The notes under the pieces are model-generated. The model worked only from the letters and a program-made list of their open reading frames with translations. It did no database searches and had not been told where the DNA came from. This document shows, piece by piece, positions 1-8,884 of a stretch of 64,000 nt of DNA. Positions within the stretch are counted from its first letter, which is position 1; each line of letters begins with the position of its first letter. The translations under genes were made by a program, and so were the position numbers. This DNA comes from Streptomyces sp. B21-105 (GTDB lineage: Bacteria; Actinomycetota; Actinomycetes; Streptomycetales; Streptomycetaceae), in contig NZ_JARUMJ010000001.1 of NCBI RefSeq assembly GCF_036898465.1, positions 3,906,001 to 3,970,000 of the forward strand, written 5' to 3'.

Positions 1-151
1 GTCATCCCCAGGTATGACATCGCGGCCTCTGGTCCGTCCCGAGTCTGCCCTCAGAACCGGAACAGCGGCTGACTACACGGCGGCGGACGGGCGGGACGAT
101 GGTGCACGTCCCCTTGGCACACCCCACCCTCCCGTCAGGAGCCCGTTTCCC
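1..151. other. Upstream region of the first ABC operon
   Basis: No gene is supported here. An in-frame extension of the ABC ATPase reaches back to position 14, but its residues are low-complexity and unlike the family, while GTG 152 has a GGAG-type ribosome site about 11 bases upstream. The stretch probably holds the promoter; no -35/-10 pair stands out. Confidence 0.4.
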
Positions 152-922
152 GTGACCACCAGCCCCCTCGCCGAACGGACCACCGCCGTGGCCGCGCGCG
201 CCACGGACCTGTCGAAGATCTACGGGCAGGGCGAGACCCAGGTGGTCGCCCTGGACCGGGTGTCGGTCGACTTCCGGCAGGCCGAGTTCACCGCGATCAT
301 GGGGCCCTCCGGCTCCGGCAAGTCCACCCTGATGCACTGTGTGGCCGGTCTCGACACCTTCTCCTCCGGCTCCGTCCGCATCGGCGACACCGAGCTCGGG
401 TCGCTGAAGGACAAGCAGCTCACCAAGCTCCGCAGGGACAAGATCGGGTTCATCTTCCAGGCGTTCAACCTGCTGCCGACGCTGACGGCCAGCGAGAACA
501 TCACGCTCCCGATGGACATCGCGGGCCGAAAGCCGGAAAAGGAGTGGCTGGAAAAGGTCATCGCCATGGTCGGCCTCGCCGACCGGCTCGGCCACCGGCC
601 CTCGCAGCTCTCCGGCGGTCAGCAGCAGCGGGTCGCCGTCGCCCGCGCCCTGGCCTCCCGGCCGGACATCATCTTCGGCGACGAGCCGACCGGCAACCTC
701 GACTCGCGCTCGGGCGCCGAGGTGCTGGGCTTCCTGCGCAACTCCGTGCGGGAGCTGGGGCAGACCGTGGTGATGGTGACCCACGACCCGGTGGCCGCGG
801 CCTACGCGGACCGGGTCGTCTTCCTCGCGGACGGACGGATCGTCGACGAGGTGCACGGCCCGACCGCCGAGTCGGTGCTCGACCGCATGAAGCGCTTCGA
901 CGCCAAGGGCCGCACCAGCTGA
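152..922 (+). CDS. ABC transporter ATP-binding protein (MacB/LolD type)
   Basis: A 256-residue nucleotide-binding subunit that would power the FtsX-like permease encoded next. All family motifs are visible: Walker A GPSGSGKST, Q-loop region IFQAFNLLP, signature LSGGQQQR, Walker B IIFGDEPT and H-loop VTHDP. The GTG start at 152 was chosen because a GGAG lies about 11 bases upstream and homology to such ATPases begins shortly after it. The permease starts 83 bases downstream, so the two form an operon. Families of this type work as mechanotransmission machines or export lipids, lipoproteins or peptides; the substrate cannot be told from sequence. A close paralogue of the pair lies at 32371-35735. 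Confidence 0.93.
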   Translation: MTTSPLAERTTAVAARATDLSKIYGQGETQVVALDRVSVDFRQAEFTAIMGPSGSGKSTLMHCVAGLDTFSSGSVRIGDTELGSLKDKQLTKLRRDKIGFIFQAFNLLPTLTASENITLPMDIAGRKPEKEWLEKVIAMVGLADRLGHRPSQLSGGQQQRVAVARALASRPDIIFGDEPTGNLDSRSGAEVLGFLRNSVRELGQTVVMVTHDPVAAAYADRVVFLADGRIVDEVHGPTAESVLDRMKRFDAKGRTS

Positions 923-1004
923 TCCCGGTCCGGGGCCGGCACCAGCTGATACCCGGACCGGGACCGACCGCTCGCCGACGAGCAGGACTGAGAAGACGAC
1001 ACCC

Positions 1005-3533
1005 ATGTTCCGTACCGCCTTGCGCAACGTGCTCGCGCACAAGGCCCGGCTCCTGATGACCGTGCTCGCCGTGATGCTCGGCGTGGCCTTCGTGTCGGGG
1101 ACCCTGGTCTTCACCAACACCTTGTCCAACGCCCTCCAGAACAGCTCCGCCAAGGGCTTCGACCAGGTCGACGTCGCCGTCACCGCGGAGTCGCAGCCCG
1201 ACGTCGGCGACCGCATCGTCAAGACGCCCGATCTGACCCAGGCCTTGCTGGAGCAGAGCGCGAAGGCCCCGGGCGCCGCGTCCGCGACCGGCGTGGTCAC
1301 CGGCTTCACCGCGATCGCCGACAAGGACGGCAAGCTCGTCGGCGGCGGCTTCCAGTCGCAGGGCGGCAACTACTGGGGCGAGAAGGACGCCCGGTACCCG
1401 CTCGAATCCGGGCACGCCCCGAGCGGCCGCAGCGAGGTCCTGATCGACTGGCGGACCGCCGAGCGGGCCGGGTACGAGGTCGGCGACACGGTGCGGATCT
1501 CCGTGGACGGCCCCGTCCTCTCTCCGACGATCGTCGGCGTCTTCACCACCGACGACGGCAACGTCGCCGCCGGCGGCAGCCTCGCCCTGTTCGACACGGC
1601 GACCGCGCAGACCCTCTTCGGCAAGCCGGGCACGTACGACGAGATCGACGTCAAGGCGGCCGCCGGGACCTCGCAGAGCGCGCTGAAGTCGGCGCTGGAC
1701 GCCGCCCTGCCCAAGGACCGGGTCGAGACCACCACCGGCCGTCAACTGGCCGACTCCCAGGCCGAGGCGATCTCCGCGTCGATGAGCGGGCTGAAGCAGG
1801 GGCTGCTGGTCTTCGCCGGCATCGCGCTGTTCGTCGGCACCTTCATCATCGCCAACACCTTCACGATGCTGGTCGCCCAGCGCACCAAGGAGCTCGCGCT
1901 GATGCGGGCCGTCGGCGCCTCCCGCCGGCAGGTCACCCGGTCCGTGCTGATCGAGGCGTTCGTGGTCGGCACGGTCGCCGGCGTGACCGGGCTGGTCGCC
2001 GGCATCGGCATCGGCGCCGGACTGCGCTCGCTGCTGGGGACGCTGGGGGCGACCGTCCCCGACGGGCCGCTCGTCGTCACCCCCGGCACGGTCGCCACCG
2101 CCATGGCCGTCGGCGTCGTCATCACCATGGTGGCGGCCTGGCTGCCCGGCCGCCGGGCCGCGAAGATCCCGCCGGTCGCCGCGATGAGCAGTGTGCACGC
2201 CGCCGCGACCACCAGGTCGCTGGTGCTGCGCAACACGCTGGGCGCGCTGTTCTCGGCGGCGGGCGTGGCCGTCGTCCTCGCCGCGACGACGATGGACGGC
2301 TCCGCCGGCCAGGCTCCGATGGGCCTCGGCGCGGTGCTGCTGATCATCGGTGTCTTCATCCTCACCCCGCTGCTGTCCCGCCCGCTGATCGCGGCCTCCG
2401 CGCCGGCCCTGCGGATCTTCGGGGTGTCCGGGAAGCTGGCCCGGCAGAACTCGGTGCGCAACCCGCGCCGCACGGCGGCCACCGCCTCCGCGCTGATGAT
2501 CGGCCTGACCCTGATCACCGGCATGACGGTGATGGCGGGCAGCCTGCAGAAGTCCATCGACAAGATGGCGTCCGCCTCGATCAAGGCGGACTACGTCGTG
2601 TCGATGGCCAACGGCAACCAACTCTCCCCGGACGTCGACGCGAAGCTGAAGACCGCCGACGGGGTGACCGCCACCAGCCCGATGCGCAACGCGCCCGGCC
2701 GCATCAACGGCGAGACCGAGTACCTCACCGGCGTCAACGGTCCCGCCTTCGGCGAGCTCACCGACCTCCCGATGGCCAACGGCGCCTTCACGGTGGGCGG
2801 CTCGCAGGTCGTCGTCGACGCGGGCACCGCGAAGTACAACGGCTGGAAGGCCGGTTCGGCGTTCACGGTGCACTACGAGGACGGCAAGAGCCAGCGGCTG
2901 ACGGTCGCCGGGGTGTACGAGAGCAACGAGCTGATCCGGGGCATCCTCCTCGACAACTCGGCGCTGACCCCGCACGTCGAGGACCCGTCCGACATGCAGG
3001 TCATGGTCAAGACGTCCGACGGCGTCTCGGACGGCACGAAGGACCGGCTGGAGAAGGCCCTCGGCTCCAACCCGGCCATCAAGGTGCAGAGCAAGCAGGA
3101 CCTCTCCGACGAGATCGCGAAGATGTTCACGCTGCTGCTGAACATGCTCTACGGGCTGCTCGCGATGGCCGTGATCGTCGCGGTGCTCGGCGTCGTCAAC
3201 ACCCTCGCGATGTCCGTCTTCGAGCGCTCGCAGGAGATCGGCATGCTGCGGGCGATCGGCCTGGACCGGCGGTCGGTGAAGCGGATGGTCCGGCTGGAGT
3301 CGCTGGTGATCTCGCTCTTCGGCGGGGTGCTCGGCATCGGCCTCGGCGTGTTCTTCGGCTGGGCTGCGGGCGAACTGCTCGGCACGAAGATGCCCACCTA
3401 CGAACTCGTCGTGCCCTGGGGCCGGATGGCGGTCTTCCTGGTGCTCGCGGCGGCGGTGGGCATCCTGGCGGCGCTCTGGCCGGCCCGGCGGGCGTCCCGC
3501 CTGAACATGCTGACGGCGATCAAGTCCGAGTAG
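1005..3533 (+). CDS. FtsX-like ABC transporter permease
   Basis: An 842-residue membrane protein and partner of the preceding ATPase. It starts MFRTALRNVLAHKARLLMT, with a first membrane helix near residues 16-40, then a large extracytoplasmic domain, three helices near 260-380, a second long extracytoplasmic domain (about 500-700) and three C-terminal helices. FtsX domains recur as TLAMSVFERSQEIGMLRAIG and in the equivalent first-half motif LVAQRTKELALMRAVG. The duplicated FtsX architecture is that of large actinobacterial permeases. The gene ends just before a strong hairpin. Substrate unknown. Confidence 0.92.
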   Translation: MFRTALRNVLAHKARLLMTVLAVMLGVAFVSGTLVFTNTLSNALQNSSAKGFDQVDVAVTAESQPDVGDRIVKTPDLTQALLEQSAKAPGAASATGVVTGFTAIADKDGKLVGGGFQSQGGNYWGEKDARYPLESGHAPSGRSEVLIDWRTAERAGYEVGDTVRISVDGPVLSPTIVGVFTTDDGNVAAGGSLALFDTATAQTLFGKPGTYDEIDVKAAAGTSQSALKSALDAALPKDRVETTTGRQLADSQAEAISASMSGLKQGLLVFAGIALFVGTFIIANTFTMLVAQRTKELALMRAVGASRRQVTRSVLIEAFVVGTVAGVTGLVAGIGIGAGLRSLLGTLGATVPDGPLVVTPGTVATAMAVGVVITMVAAWLPGRRAAKIPPVAAMSSVHAAATTRSLVLRNTLGALFSAAGVAVVLAATTMDGSAGQAPMGLGAVLLIIGVFILTPLLSRPLIAASAPALRIFGVSGKLARQNSVRNPRRTAATASALMIGLTLITGMTVMAGSLQKSIDKMASASIKADYVVSMANGNQLSPDVDAKLKTADGVTATSPMRNAPGRINGETEYLTGVNGPAFGELTDLPMANGAFTVGGSQVVVDAGTAKYNGWKAGSAFTVHYEDGKSQRLTVAGVYESNELIRGILLDNSALTPHVEDPSDMQVMVKTSDGVSDGTKDRLEKALGSNPAIKVQSKQDLSDEIAKMFTLLLNMLYGLLAMAVIVAVLGVVNTLAMSVFERSQEIGMLRAIGLDRRSVKRMVRLESLVISLFGGVLGIGLGVFFGWAAGELLGTKMPTYELVVPWGRMAVFLVLAAAVGILAALWPARRASRLNMLTAIKSE

Positions 3534-3547
3534 CGGCGGAAGCGGTC

Positions 3548-3579
3548 GGGCCCGGTGTCGTCCTCACGACGCCGGGCCC
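3548..3579. terminator. Bidirectional hairpin terminator
   Basis: A 14-base stem (GGGCCCGGTGTCGT against ACGACGCCGGGCCC, one G-T pair) with a 4-base loop lies between the convergent ABC permease and cfa genes and is followed on the plus strand by TTCTGT. Confidence 0.75.
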
Positions 3580-3596
3580 TTCTGTCGTGTTGTCGG

Positions 3597-4886
3597 TCAG
3601 TTCCAGGTGCGGGCGCGCAGCGGCAGCCCACAGTGCCCGGAGTCGGGGGTCCGGACGGCCAGGACCTGGTTGACGCCGAGGCGGTTGCGTTCGAAGCCGA
3701 CCGCGGAGGCGGCCATGTACAGCCGCCAGACGCGGGCGCGGGCGGGCCCGGCGAGGTGGACGGCCCGCTCCCAGCCGTCCTCCAGCCGGGTCACCCAGCG
3801 GCGCAGGGTGAGGGCGTAGTGCTCACGGATCGACTCGACGTCGCGGACCTCGAAGCCGGCTCGTTCGAGGTGGGCGACGGTGGTGCCGAGGGGGGCGAGT
3901 TCGCCGTCCGGGAAGACGTAGGCGTCGATGAAGGCGTCCACGTCGTAGGCCCTCTCGTCGCGTTGCGGGCGGCGGGCGATCTGGTGGTTGAGGAGCCGGC
4001 CGCCCGGCCGCAGCAGTGCGTGCAGGTCGCGCGCGTACGCGAGGTACTTGTCGGAGCCGACGTGTTCGGCCATGCCGATGGAGGAGACGGCGTCGAACGG
4101 GCCGTCGGCGACGTCCCGGTAGTCCTGGACGCGGATCTCGACCCGGTCGGTGAGGCCGGCGTCGGCGACCCGCTTGCGGGCGTAGGCCGCCTGCTCCCGG
4201 GAGAGGGTGATCCCGACGACGTGCGCGCCGTGCTCGCGGGCCGCGTGGATCGCCATCGAGCCCCAGCCGCAGCCGACGTCCAGCAGCCGCTGACCGGGTG
4301 TCAGGGCGAGTTTGCGGCAGACGAGTTCGAGCTTGTCGCGCTGGGCGTCCTCGAGAGTGCCGTCCGGGGTCTCCCAGTAGGCGCAGGAGTACACCATGGA
4401 CGGACCGAGGACGAGTGCGTAGAAGTCGTTGCCGACGTCGTAGTGGTGGCTGACGGCGCGTCGGTCGGTGCGCCGGGTGTGCAGGTGCCGGGCTCTGCGG
4501 ACCTCCTCGCGGGGCGGGGCGGGCGGCAGCGGGGGGCCGGCGAGCTTCAGCAGCCCGCGGACGGCGGCACGGAAGTCGGGGTCGCGCAGGGCCTGGGAGA
4601 GGGTGCGGGCGTCGTCGCCGCGCTCCCAGACGAGACCGGAGAGCAGGTCGACGGCGGTGTACAGGTCGCCCTCGATGTCCACGTCGCCGGCCACCCAGGC
4701 GCGGGCGAGACCCAGTTCGCCGGGTTTGAAGAGGAGACGGCGCAGGGCTCTGCGGCGGTGTGCGACGAGGACGGGGGCGCCGGGCGGGCCCGCCTGCGAA
4801 CCGTCCCAGGCGCGGACGCGCAGCGGGAACGGGGCGCCCAGCAGCTGTTCGACGAGTCCATGGAGCCGCTGCGCGGCGTCAGCCAT
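3597..4886 (-). CDS. cfa: Cyclopropane-fatty-acyl-phospholipid synthase family protein
   Basis: A 429-residue SAM-dependent methyltransferase expected to add a methylene bridge to unsaturated acyl chains of membrane phospholipids. The SAM-binding motif LLDVGCGWGSMAIHAA and the family motifs VVGITLSREQ, YRDV and SSIGMAEHVG are present, as is SHHYDVGNDFY upstream of them. The ATG at 4886 (MADAAQRL) was chosen because GGAGG lies 8 bases upstream; the frame stays open to 5033 without family-like residues. The gene converges on the ABC operon. In S. coelicolor the same gene follows the same ABC pair. Confidence 0.92.
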   Translation of the reverse strand: MADAAQRLHGLVEQLLGAPFPLRVRAWDGSQAGPPGAPVLVAHRRRALRRLLFKPGELGLARAWVAGDVDIEGDLYTAVDLLSGLVWERGDDARTLSQALRDPDFRAAVRGLLKLAGPPLPPAPPREEVRRARHLHTRRTDRRAVSHHYDVGNDFYALVLGPSMVYSCAYWETPDGTLEDAQRDKLELVCRKLALTPGQRLLDVGCGWGSMAIHAAREHGAHVVGITLSREQAAYARKRVADAGLTDRVEIRVQDYRDVADGPFDAVSSIGMAEHVGSDKYLAYARDLHALLRPGGRLLNHQIARRPQRDERAYDVDAFIDAYVFPDGELAPLGTTVAHLERAGFEVRDVESIREHYALTLRRWVTRLEDGWERAVHLAGPARARVWRLYMAASAVGFERNRLGVNQVLAVRTPDSGHCGLPLRARTWN

Positions 4887-5074
4887 GATGCACACCTCCG
4901 TGACGGTGATCCCGGAATGTCCTGTCACCACGTAAACACGAAGGGGTGCGGTGTCCAGTCCCGCGACGCCGTCACGGCTGGGCAAAATACCTGCACACGA
5001 CACACGCCGGACGCCACACGGCACACGCCGCACGCCGGTGCCGTCGGCGGAGACCGGAAACGGGGACGGACGCG

Positions 5075-5430
5075 TCAGAGCGCGTCGAGGGCTTCGGGCG
5101 TGATGTCGATGTCGATGCCGTAGGGCACGTCCACGTCGAGCAGGTCGCGGTGGGTGCCGGTGAATCCGTAGGTCCTGGTCACCGGGTCGAGCTCGAAGGT
5201 GCGGACCAAGGGCTGCTGGTTCGCCTCGGCCAGCTCGACCAGCCAGAAGTTCGGGATGCCTGCGGCTGCGTACTTGTGGGGCTTGGTGTCGCGGCCGCGG
5301 GCCTCGGAGTCCGGGGAGACCACCTCGACGGCCGGCAGGACGTCGGCTGCCTGGAAGCGGGTCCGGTCCAGGCCGGTGGCGGCCTCTGCGCGCACGACGC
5401 TGATGTCCGGTTCCGGGCCGTTGCGACGGC
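5075..5430 (-). pseudogene. Uma2 family (PD-(D/E)XK-like) remnant, 5' end missing
   Basis: The frame encodes the C-terminal part of a Uma2/DUF820 protein: GPEPDISVVRAEAATG, VLPAVEVVSPDSEARGRD with K in TKPHKYAAAG, and NFWLVELAE. These are the usual order around the nuclease-like core. Intact members run to about 185-200 residues, whereas only some 115 are recognisable here. Upstream of about 5430 the frame is open but unlike the family and runs into the ndh terminator hairpin. A GTG at 5395 could start a short product. I read it as a 5'-truncated remnant rather than a working gene. Confidence 0.7.
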
Positions 5431-5450
5431 CGCGCCCCGGCCGCGGGACG

Positions 5451-5494
5451 CCGAAGGGGCCGTCCGCACCACGGATGGCGGACGGCCCCTTCGG
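5451..5494 (-). terminator. Terminator hairpin downstream of ndh
   Basis: A perfect 17-base inverted repeat (5451-5467 and 5478-5494, core GAAGGGGCCGTCCGC) with a 10-base loop lies 51 bases past the ndh stop codon. Confidence 0.8.
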
Positions 5495-5544
5495 GGGTGT
5501 TCAGTGACCGTGGGCCCGCAGGCCCGAGGTCGGGTGACCTGAGG

Positions 5545-6939
5545 TCAGGAAGCGTTGGCCTTCTCGTTCTCGGTCTTGACGGCGGCCGGCTTCGCGGCGA
5601 CCGGGGCCGGCTTGGCGGCCTCGTAGAACTCCTCGCGCGGGGACTCCAGCGCGCCCAGCGCCACGACCTCGCGCTTGAGGAACATGCCGAGGGTCCAGTC
5701 GGCGAAGACGCGGATCTTGCGGTTCCAGGTCGGCATCGCCATGCCGTGGTAGCCGCGGTGCATGTACCAGGCGAGACGGCCCTTGAGCTTGATCTTCACC
5801 TTGCCCATGACGATCATCGCGACGCCCTTGTGGAGGCCGAGGCCCGCCACCGCACCCTTGTTGGAGTGCTCGTAGTCCTTCTGCGGGAAGCCCCGCATAC
5901 CGGAGATCACGTTGTCGCCGAGAACCTTGGCCTGACGCAGCGCGTGCTGCGCGTTCGGCGGGCACCAGGCGTTCTCCACGCCGGCCTTGCGGGCGGCGAC
6001 GTCGGGAACCTGGGCGTTGTCGCCCGCGGCCCAGATGTAGTCGGTGCCCTGGACCTGGAGGCTGGGGGCGGTGTCGACGTGACCACGCGGGCCCAGCGGG
6101 AGGCCGTAGCGGGCGAGGACCGGGTTGGGCTTGACGCCGGCCGTCCACACGATCGTGTGGGAGTCGACCTCGAGTCCGTTCTTCAGCACGACGTGGCCGT
6201 CGACGCAGGAGTCCATGGAGGTGGAGAGGTAGATCTCCACGCCGCGGCTCTCCAGGTGGGCCTTGCCGTACTGGCCGAGCTTCGGGCCGACCTCGGGGAG
6301 GATCTTGTCCGCGGCGTCGACGAGGATGAAGCGCATGTCCTCGCGGGACACGGTCTTGTAGTACTTGGCCGCGTCGCGGGCCAGGTCCTCGACCTCACCG
6401 ATGGTCTCGGCGCCGGCGAAGCCGCCGCCGATGAAGACGAAGGTGAGCGCCTTGCGGCGGATCTCCTCGTCGGTCGTGGAGTCGGCCTTGTCCAGCTGCT
6501 CCAGGACGTGGTTGCGCAGGCCGATGGCCTCCTCGACGCCCTTCATGCCGATGCCCTGCTCGGCGAGGCCGGGGATCGGGAAGGTGCGGGAGACCGCGCC
6601 GAGCGCGATCACCAGGTAGTCGAAGGGCAGCTCGTACGCCTCGCCCACGAGCGGGGCGATCGTGGCGACCTTGCGGTCCTGGTCGATGGTGGTGACCCGG
6701 CCGGTGAGGACCTCCGCCTTCGGCAGCACGCGTCGCAGCGGGACGACGACGTGGCGCGGGGAGATGTTGCCGGCGGCGGTTTCGGGGAGGAAGGGCTGGT
6801 AGGTCATGTACGACCGGGGGTCGACGACCGTGACGGTCGCCTCGCCGTAGCGCATCTTCTTGAGAATGCGCCGAGCTGCGTACAGGCCTACGTACCCACC
6901 GCCTACTACGAGGATCCTGGGACGCTCCGTGGTGCTCAT
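5545..6939 (-). CDS. ndh: Type II NADH dehydrogenase (NADH:quinone oxidoreductase)
   Basis: A 464-residue single-subunit flavoprotein that passes electrons from NADH to menaquinone without pumping protons. FAD-binding ILVVGGGYVGLYAARRI is at residues 10-26, a second Rossmann motif FIGGGFAGAET comes midway, and the late motif DYIWAAGDNAQVPD is typical of NDH-2. The C-terminal 60 residues would anchor it to the membrane surface. It is transcribed alone. The upstream region carries three Rex-like palindromes, which fits control by the NADH/NAD+ ratio. The C-terminus ends in an Ala/Pro/Lys-rich tail. Confidence 0.95.
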   Translation of the reverse strand: MSTTERPRILVVGGGYVGLYAARRILKKMRYGEATVTVVDPRSYMTYQPFLPETAAGNISPRHVVVPLRRVLPKAEVLTGRVTTIDQDRKVATIAPLVGEAYELPFDYLVIALGAVSRTFPIPGLAEQGIGMKGVEEAIGLRNHVLEQLDKADSTTDEEIRRKALTFVFIGGGFAGAETIGEVEDLARDAAKYYKTVSREDMRFILVDAADKILPEVGPKLGQYGKAHLESRGVEIYLSTSMDSCVDGHVVLKNGLEVDSHTIVWTAGVKPNPVLARYGLPLGPRGHVDTAPSLQVQGTDYIWAAGDNAQVPDVAARKAGVENAWCPPNAQHALRQAKVLGDNVISGMRGFPQKDYEHSNKGAVAGLGLHKGVAMIVMGKVKIKLKGRLAWYMHRGYHGMAMPTWNRKIRVFADWTLGMFLKREVVALGALESPREEFYEAAKPAPVAAKPAAVKTENEKANAS

Positions 6940-6973
6940 GCCATCGAGTATCCACCCGGTTCAGGGGGGTCGC

Positions 6974-6991
6974 TCGTGAGCCCCTTCACAA
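6974..6991 (-). promoter_or_regulatory. Rex operator-like site, proximal
   Basis: Read on the minus strand it is TTGTGAAGGGGCTCACGA. The left half matches the Rex consensus TTGTGAA-N4-TTCACAA fully and the right half at five of seven. It lies 35 bases upstream of the ndh start, where a repressor would act. Confidence 0.6.
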
Positions 6992-7188
6992 GCTTGTCGG
7001 GGGTGTGTGCTATCCTCCGCGGCCCACGTGATCCACATCATGACGGAGAGCGGGAACCCGCGTGCAGGGCATGGCGTTGTCAATGCCGCGTGAGCTGCCT
7101 CTCCGGCTCCGGAAGGCCTCTGTGAGCGTCCCGCGACAGGCCTCGCGAGGCCCTCGTGAGAGACCCGCGAGACGCCCCCGTCCGTCGC

Positions 7189-7206
7189 TTTTGAACACGT
7201 TCACAC
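7189..7206. promoter_or_regulatory. Rex operator-like site, middle
   Basis: TTTTGAACACGTTCACAC matches each heptamer half of the Rex consensus at six of seven positions with the expected 4-base spacer. Confidence 0.5.
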
Positions 7207-7268
7207 GAGGGTTGGGCCCGCGGAAGGGTCAACCGGGACACGATCGTCCTCCGACAGGGCCGAATTCC

Positions 7269-7286
7269 TTGTGAAGAACTTCACGA
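7269..7286. promoter_or_regulatory. Rex operator-like site, distal (best match)
   Basis: TTGTGAAGAACTTCACGA matches the Rex consensus in 13 of 14 defined positions. It is 80 bases from the middle site, close to a whole number of helical turns. Confidence 0.6.
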
Positions 7287-7321
7287 ACTTTCCCGGCGGG
7301 CTGTCGCGCGGACGCACCGAA

Positions 7322-7339
7322 GGGGCCCCGAAGGGCCCC
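7322..7339 (-). terminator. Terminator of the eno-divIC-DUF501-ppx operon
   Basis: On the minus strand this reads GGGGCCC-TTCG-GGGCCCC, a 7-base stem closed by a stable TTCG tetraloop, 64 bases past the ppx stop. Confidence 0.65.
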
Positions 7340-7402
7340 CAGGACCGCTCATCCGCGCATCCTGCCTGCTCAGCAGAGTGCGCGGAGCGGCCCGGCCGAG
7401 GA

Positions 7403-8344
7403 CTACGCGACCGACCACGCGATGCCGTCGAGGATGTCGTGTTCGCTCACGACGACCTCCTGTGCGCCGGTCCGCTCCATGATCGCCAGCAGTACCAGGG
7501 CGCCCGCCCCGATCACGTCCACCCGGCCGGGGTGCATCGCGCCGATCGCCGCCCGCTCGGCGTGCGTCGAGCGCAGCAGCCGCCCGGTGATCGCCCGGAC
7601 CTCGTCGTGCGAGACGCGCGAGTGGTGGATGGCCGCCGAGTCGTACTCCGGCAGTTGCTGGGCGATCGCCGAGACCGTGGTGACCGACCCGGCCAGGCCG
7701 ACGAGGGTGCGCGCCTCGCGCAGCGGGACCGTCCGCTCGGCGAGGTCCAGGGCGGCCTCGATGTCGGCGCGCATCGCCGCGATCTGCTCCTCGGACGGCG
7801 GGTCGGTGACCTTCCCGTCCACGACCAGGTGCCGCTCGGTCATCCGCACGCAGCCGACGTCGACCGAGCGGGCCGCGCGCACCCGGTCGTCGCCGACGAC
7901 GAACTCCGTCGAGCCGCCGCCGATGTCCACGACCAGGTAGGGCCGGGCCAGGTCGTCGCGGCCGGTGAGCTCCTTCGTGGCGCCGGTGAACGAGAACTCG
8001 GCCTCCTGGTCGCCGGTGATGACCTCCGGCTCGACGCCCAGGATGTCCAGCACCCCGCGCACGAACTCCTCCCGGTTCTCGGCGTCCCGGGAGGCGGACG
8101 TGGCGACGAACCGCAGCCGCTGCGCGCCGAGTTCCTTGATGGCGGCCGCGTACTCCCGGCAGGCGGCGAACGTCCGCTCCAGCGCCTCGGGCGCGAGCCG
8201 GCCGGTGCGGTCGACGCCCTGGCCGAGCCGGACGATCGTCATCCGGCGGTCCAGGTCGACGAGTTCGCCGGTCTCCGGGTCCGCGTCGGCGACGAGCAGC
8301 CGGATGGAGTTCGTGCCGCAGTCGACGGCGGCGACCCGCGTCAC
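7403..8344 (-). CDS. ppx: Ppx/GppA family exopolyphosphatase
   Basis: A 313-residue enzyme of the ASKHA superfamily that releases phosphate from polyphosphate or hydrolyses pppGpp. The phosphate-binding motifs are visible: AAVDCGTNSIRLLVAD at the N-terminus, VDIGGGSTEFVVG in the middle and GLAGSVTTVSAIA later. GTG 8344 was chosen because it overlaps the DUF501 stop codon by GTGA, a sign of translational coupling; the open frame upstream is only the shadow of DUF501. It is the short, single-module form usual in actinobacteria and the last gene of the eno operon. Confidence 0.92.
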   Translation of the reverse strand: MTRVAAVDCGTNSIRLLVADADPETGELVDLDRRMTIVRLGQGVDRTGRLAPEALERTFAACREYAAAIKELGAQRLRFVATSASRDAENREEFVRGVLDILGVEPEVITGDQEAEFSFTGATKELTGRDDLARPYLVVDIGGGSTEFVVGDDRVRAARSVDVGCVRMTERHLVVDGKVTDPPSEEQIAAMRADIEAALDLAERTVPLREARTLVGLAGSVTTVSAIAQQLPEYDSAAIHHSRVSHDEVRAITGRLLRSTHAERAAIGAMHPGRVDVIGAGALVLLAIMERTGAQEVVVSEHDILDGIAWSVA

Positions 8345-8880
8345 GGGGCCTCCCCCTCGACCGGCTGGGGAAGGGTCACGCAGGCGCCCTTGCGCCACCA
8401 CTCGGGGAGCATCTCCAGCGCCTCGTCGCCGAGCGGGTTCACGCCCGGGCCCGCGGCCAGCGAGTGAGCCACCAGAACGTGCAGACACTTCACCCGGTCC
8501 GGCATGCCGCCCGCGCTGGGGAAGTTCCTCAGCTCCTCGATCTCGTCCCGGCGCCGGACGTAGTCCTCGTGCGCGGCCCGGTAGGCGGCGGCGAGCCCGG
8601 GGTCGGACTGCAGCCGCTCCGTCATCTCCTTCATCACGCCGTTCGCCTCCAGCGTGCCGATCGCCGAGTTGGCCTTCGGGCACGTCAGGTAGTACAGCGT
8701 CGGGAAGGGGGTGCCGTCGGGCAGCCGCGGGGCCGTCTCGACGACGTCCGGATGGCCGCACGGGCAGCGGTGCGCGATCGCGCGCAGGCCGCGCGGCGGG
8801 CGTCCGAGCTGCTGCTTGAAGGCCTCGACGTCCGCGTCGGTGGGCTCGGTGCGCGGAGTGGTCGGCGGGGGCGTCTGCAT
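8341..8880 (-). CDS. DUF501 family protein
   Basis: A 179-residue cytoplasmic protein of unknown function. It begins MQTPPPTTP; DVEAFKQQLGRPPRGLRAIAHRCPCGHPDVVET follows, with a Cys-Pro-Cys-Gly-His cluster that could bind metal, then YYLTCPKANSAIGTLEA and a C-terminal MPDRVKCLHVLVAHSLAAGPGVNPLGDEAL. DUF501 is nearly always found between divIC and ppx in actinobacteria, as here. ATG 8880 starts where the family starts; the Shine-Dalgarno is weak (GGAAAG about 6 bases away). Confidence 0.88.
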   Translation of the reverse strand: MQTPPPTTPRTEPTDADVEAFKQQLGRPPRGLRAIAHRCPCGHPDVVETAPRLPDGTPFPTLYYLTCPKANSAIGTLEANGVMKEMTERLQSDPGLAAAYRAAHEDYVRRRDEIEELRNFPSAGGMPDRVKCLHVLVAHSLAAGPGVNPLGDEALEMLPEWWRKGACVTLPQPVEGEAP

Positions 8881-8884
8881 ACCT

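Larger units (their letters stand above)
6940..7402. other. ndh upstream region
   Basis: This 463-base gap holds three Rex-operator-like palindromes (6974, 7189, 7269) and, near its right end, the ppx terminator. Short open frames occur on both strands but lack ribosome sites and protein-like composition. The two distal Rex-like sites lie 250-345 bases from the ndh start, which suggests a distant promoter with a long leader or an unseen small transcript. Confidence 0.5.

Noticed and set aside
7062-7274. A 70-codon plus-strand ORF upstream of ppx
   Set aside because: No ribosome site, Arg/Pro-rich composition and it overlaps two Rex-like sites.
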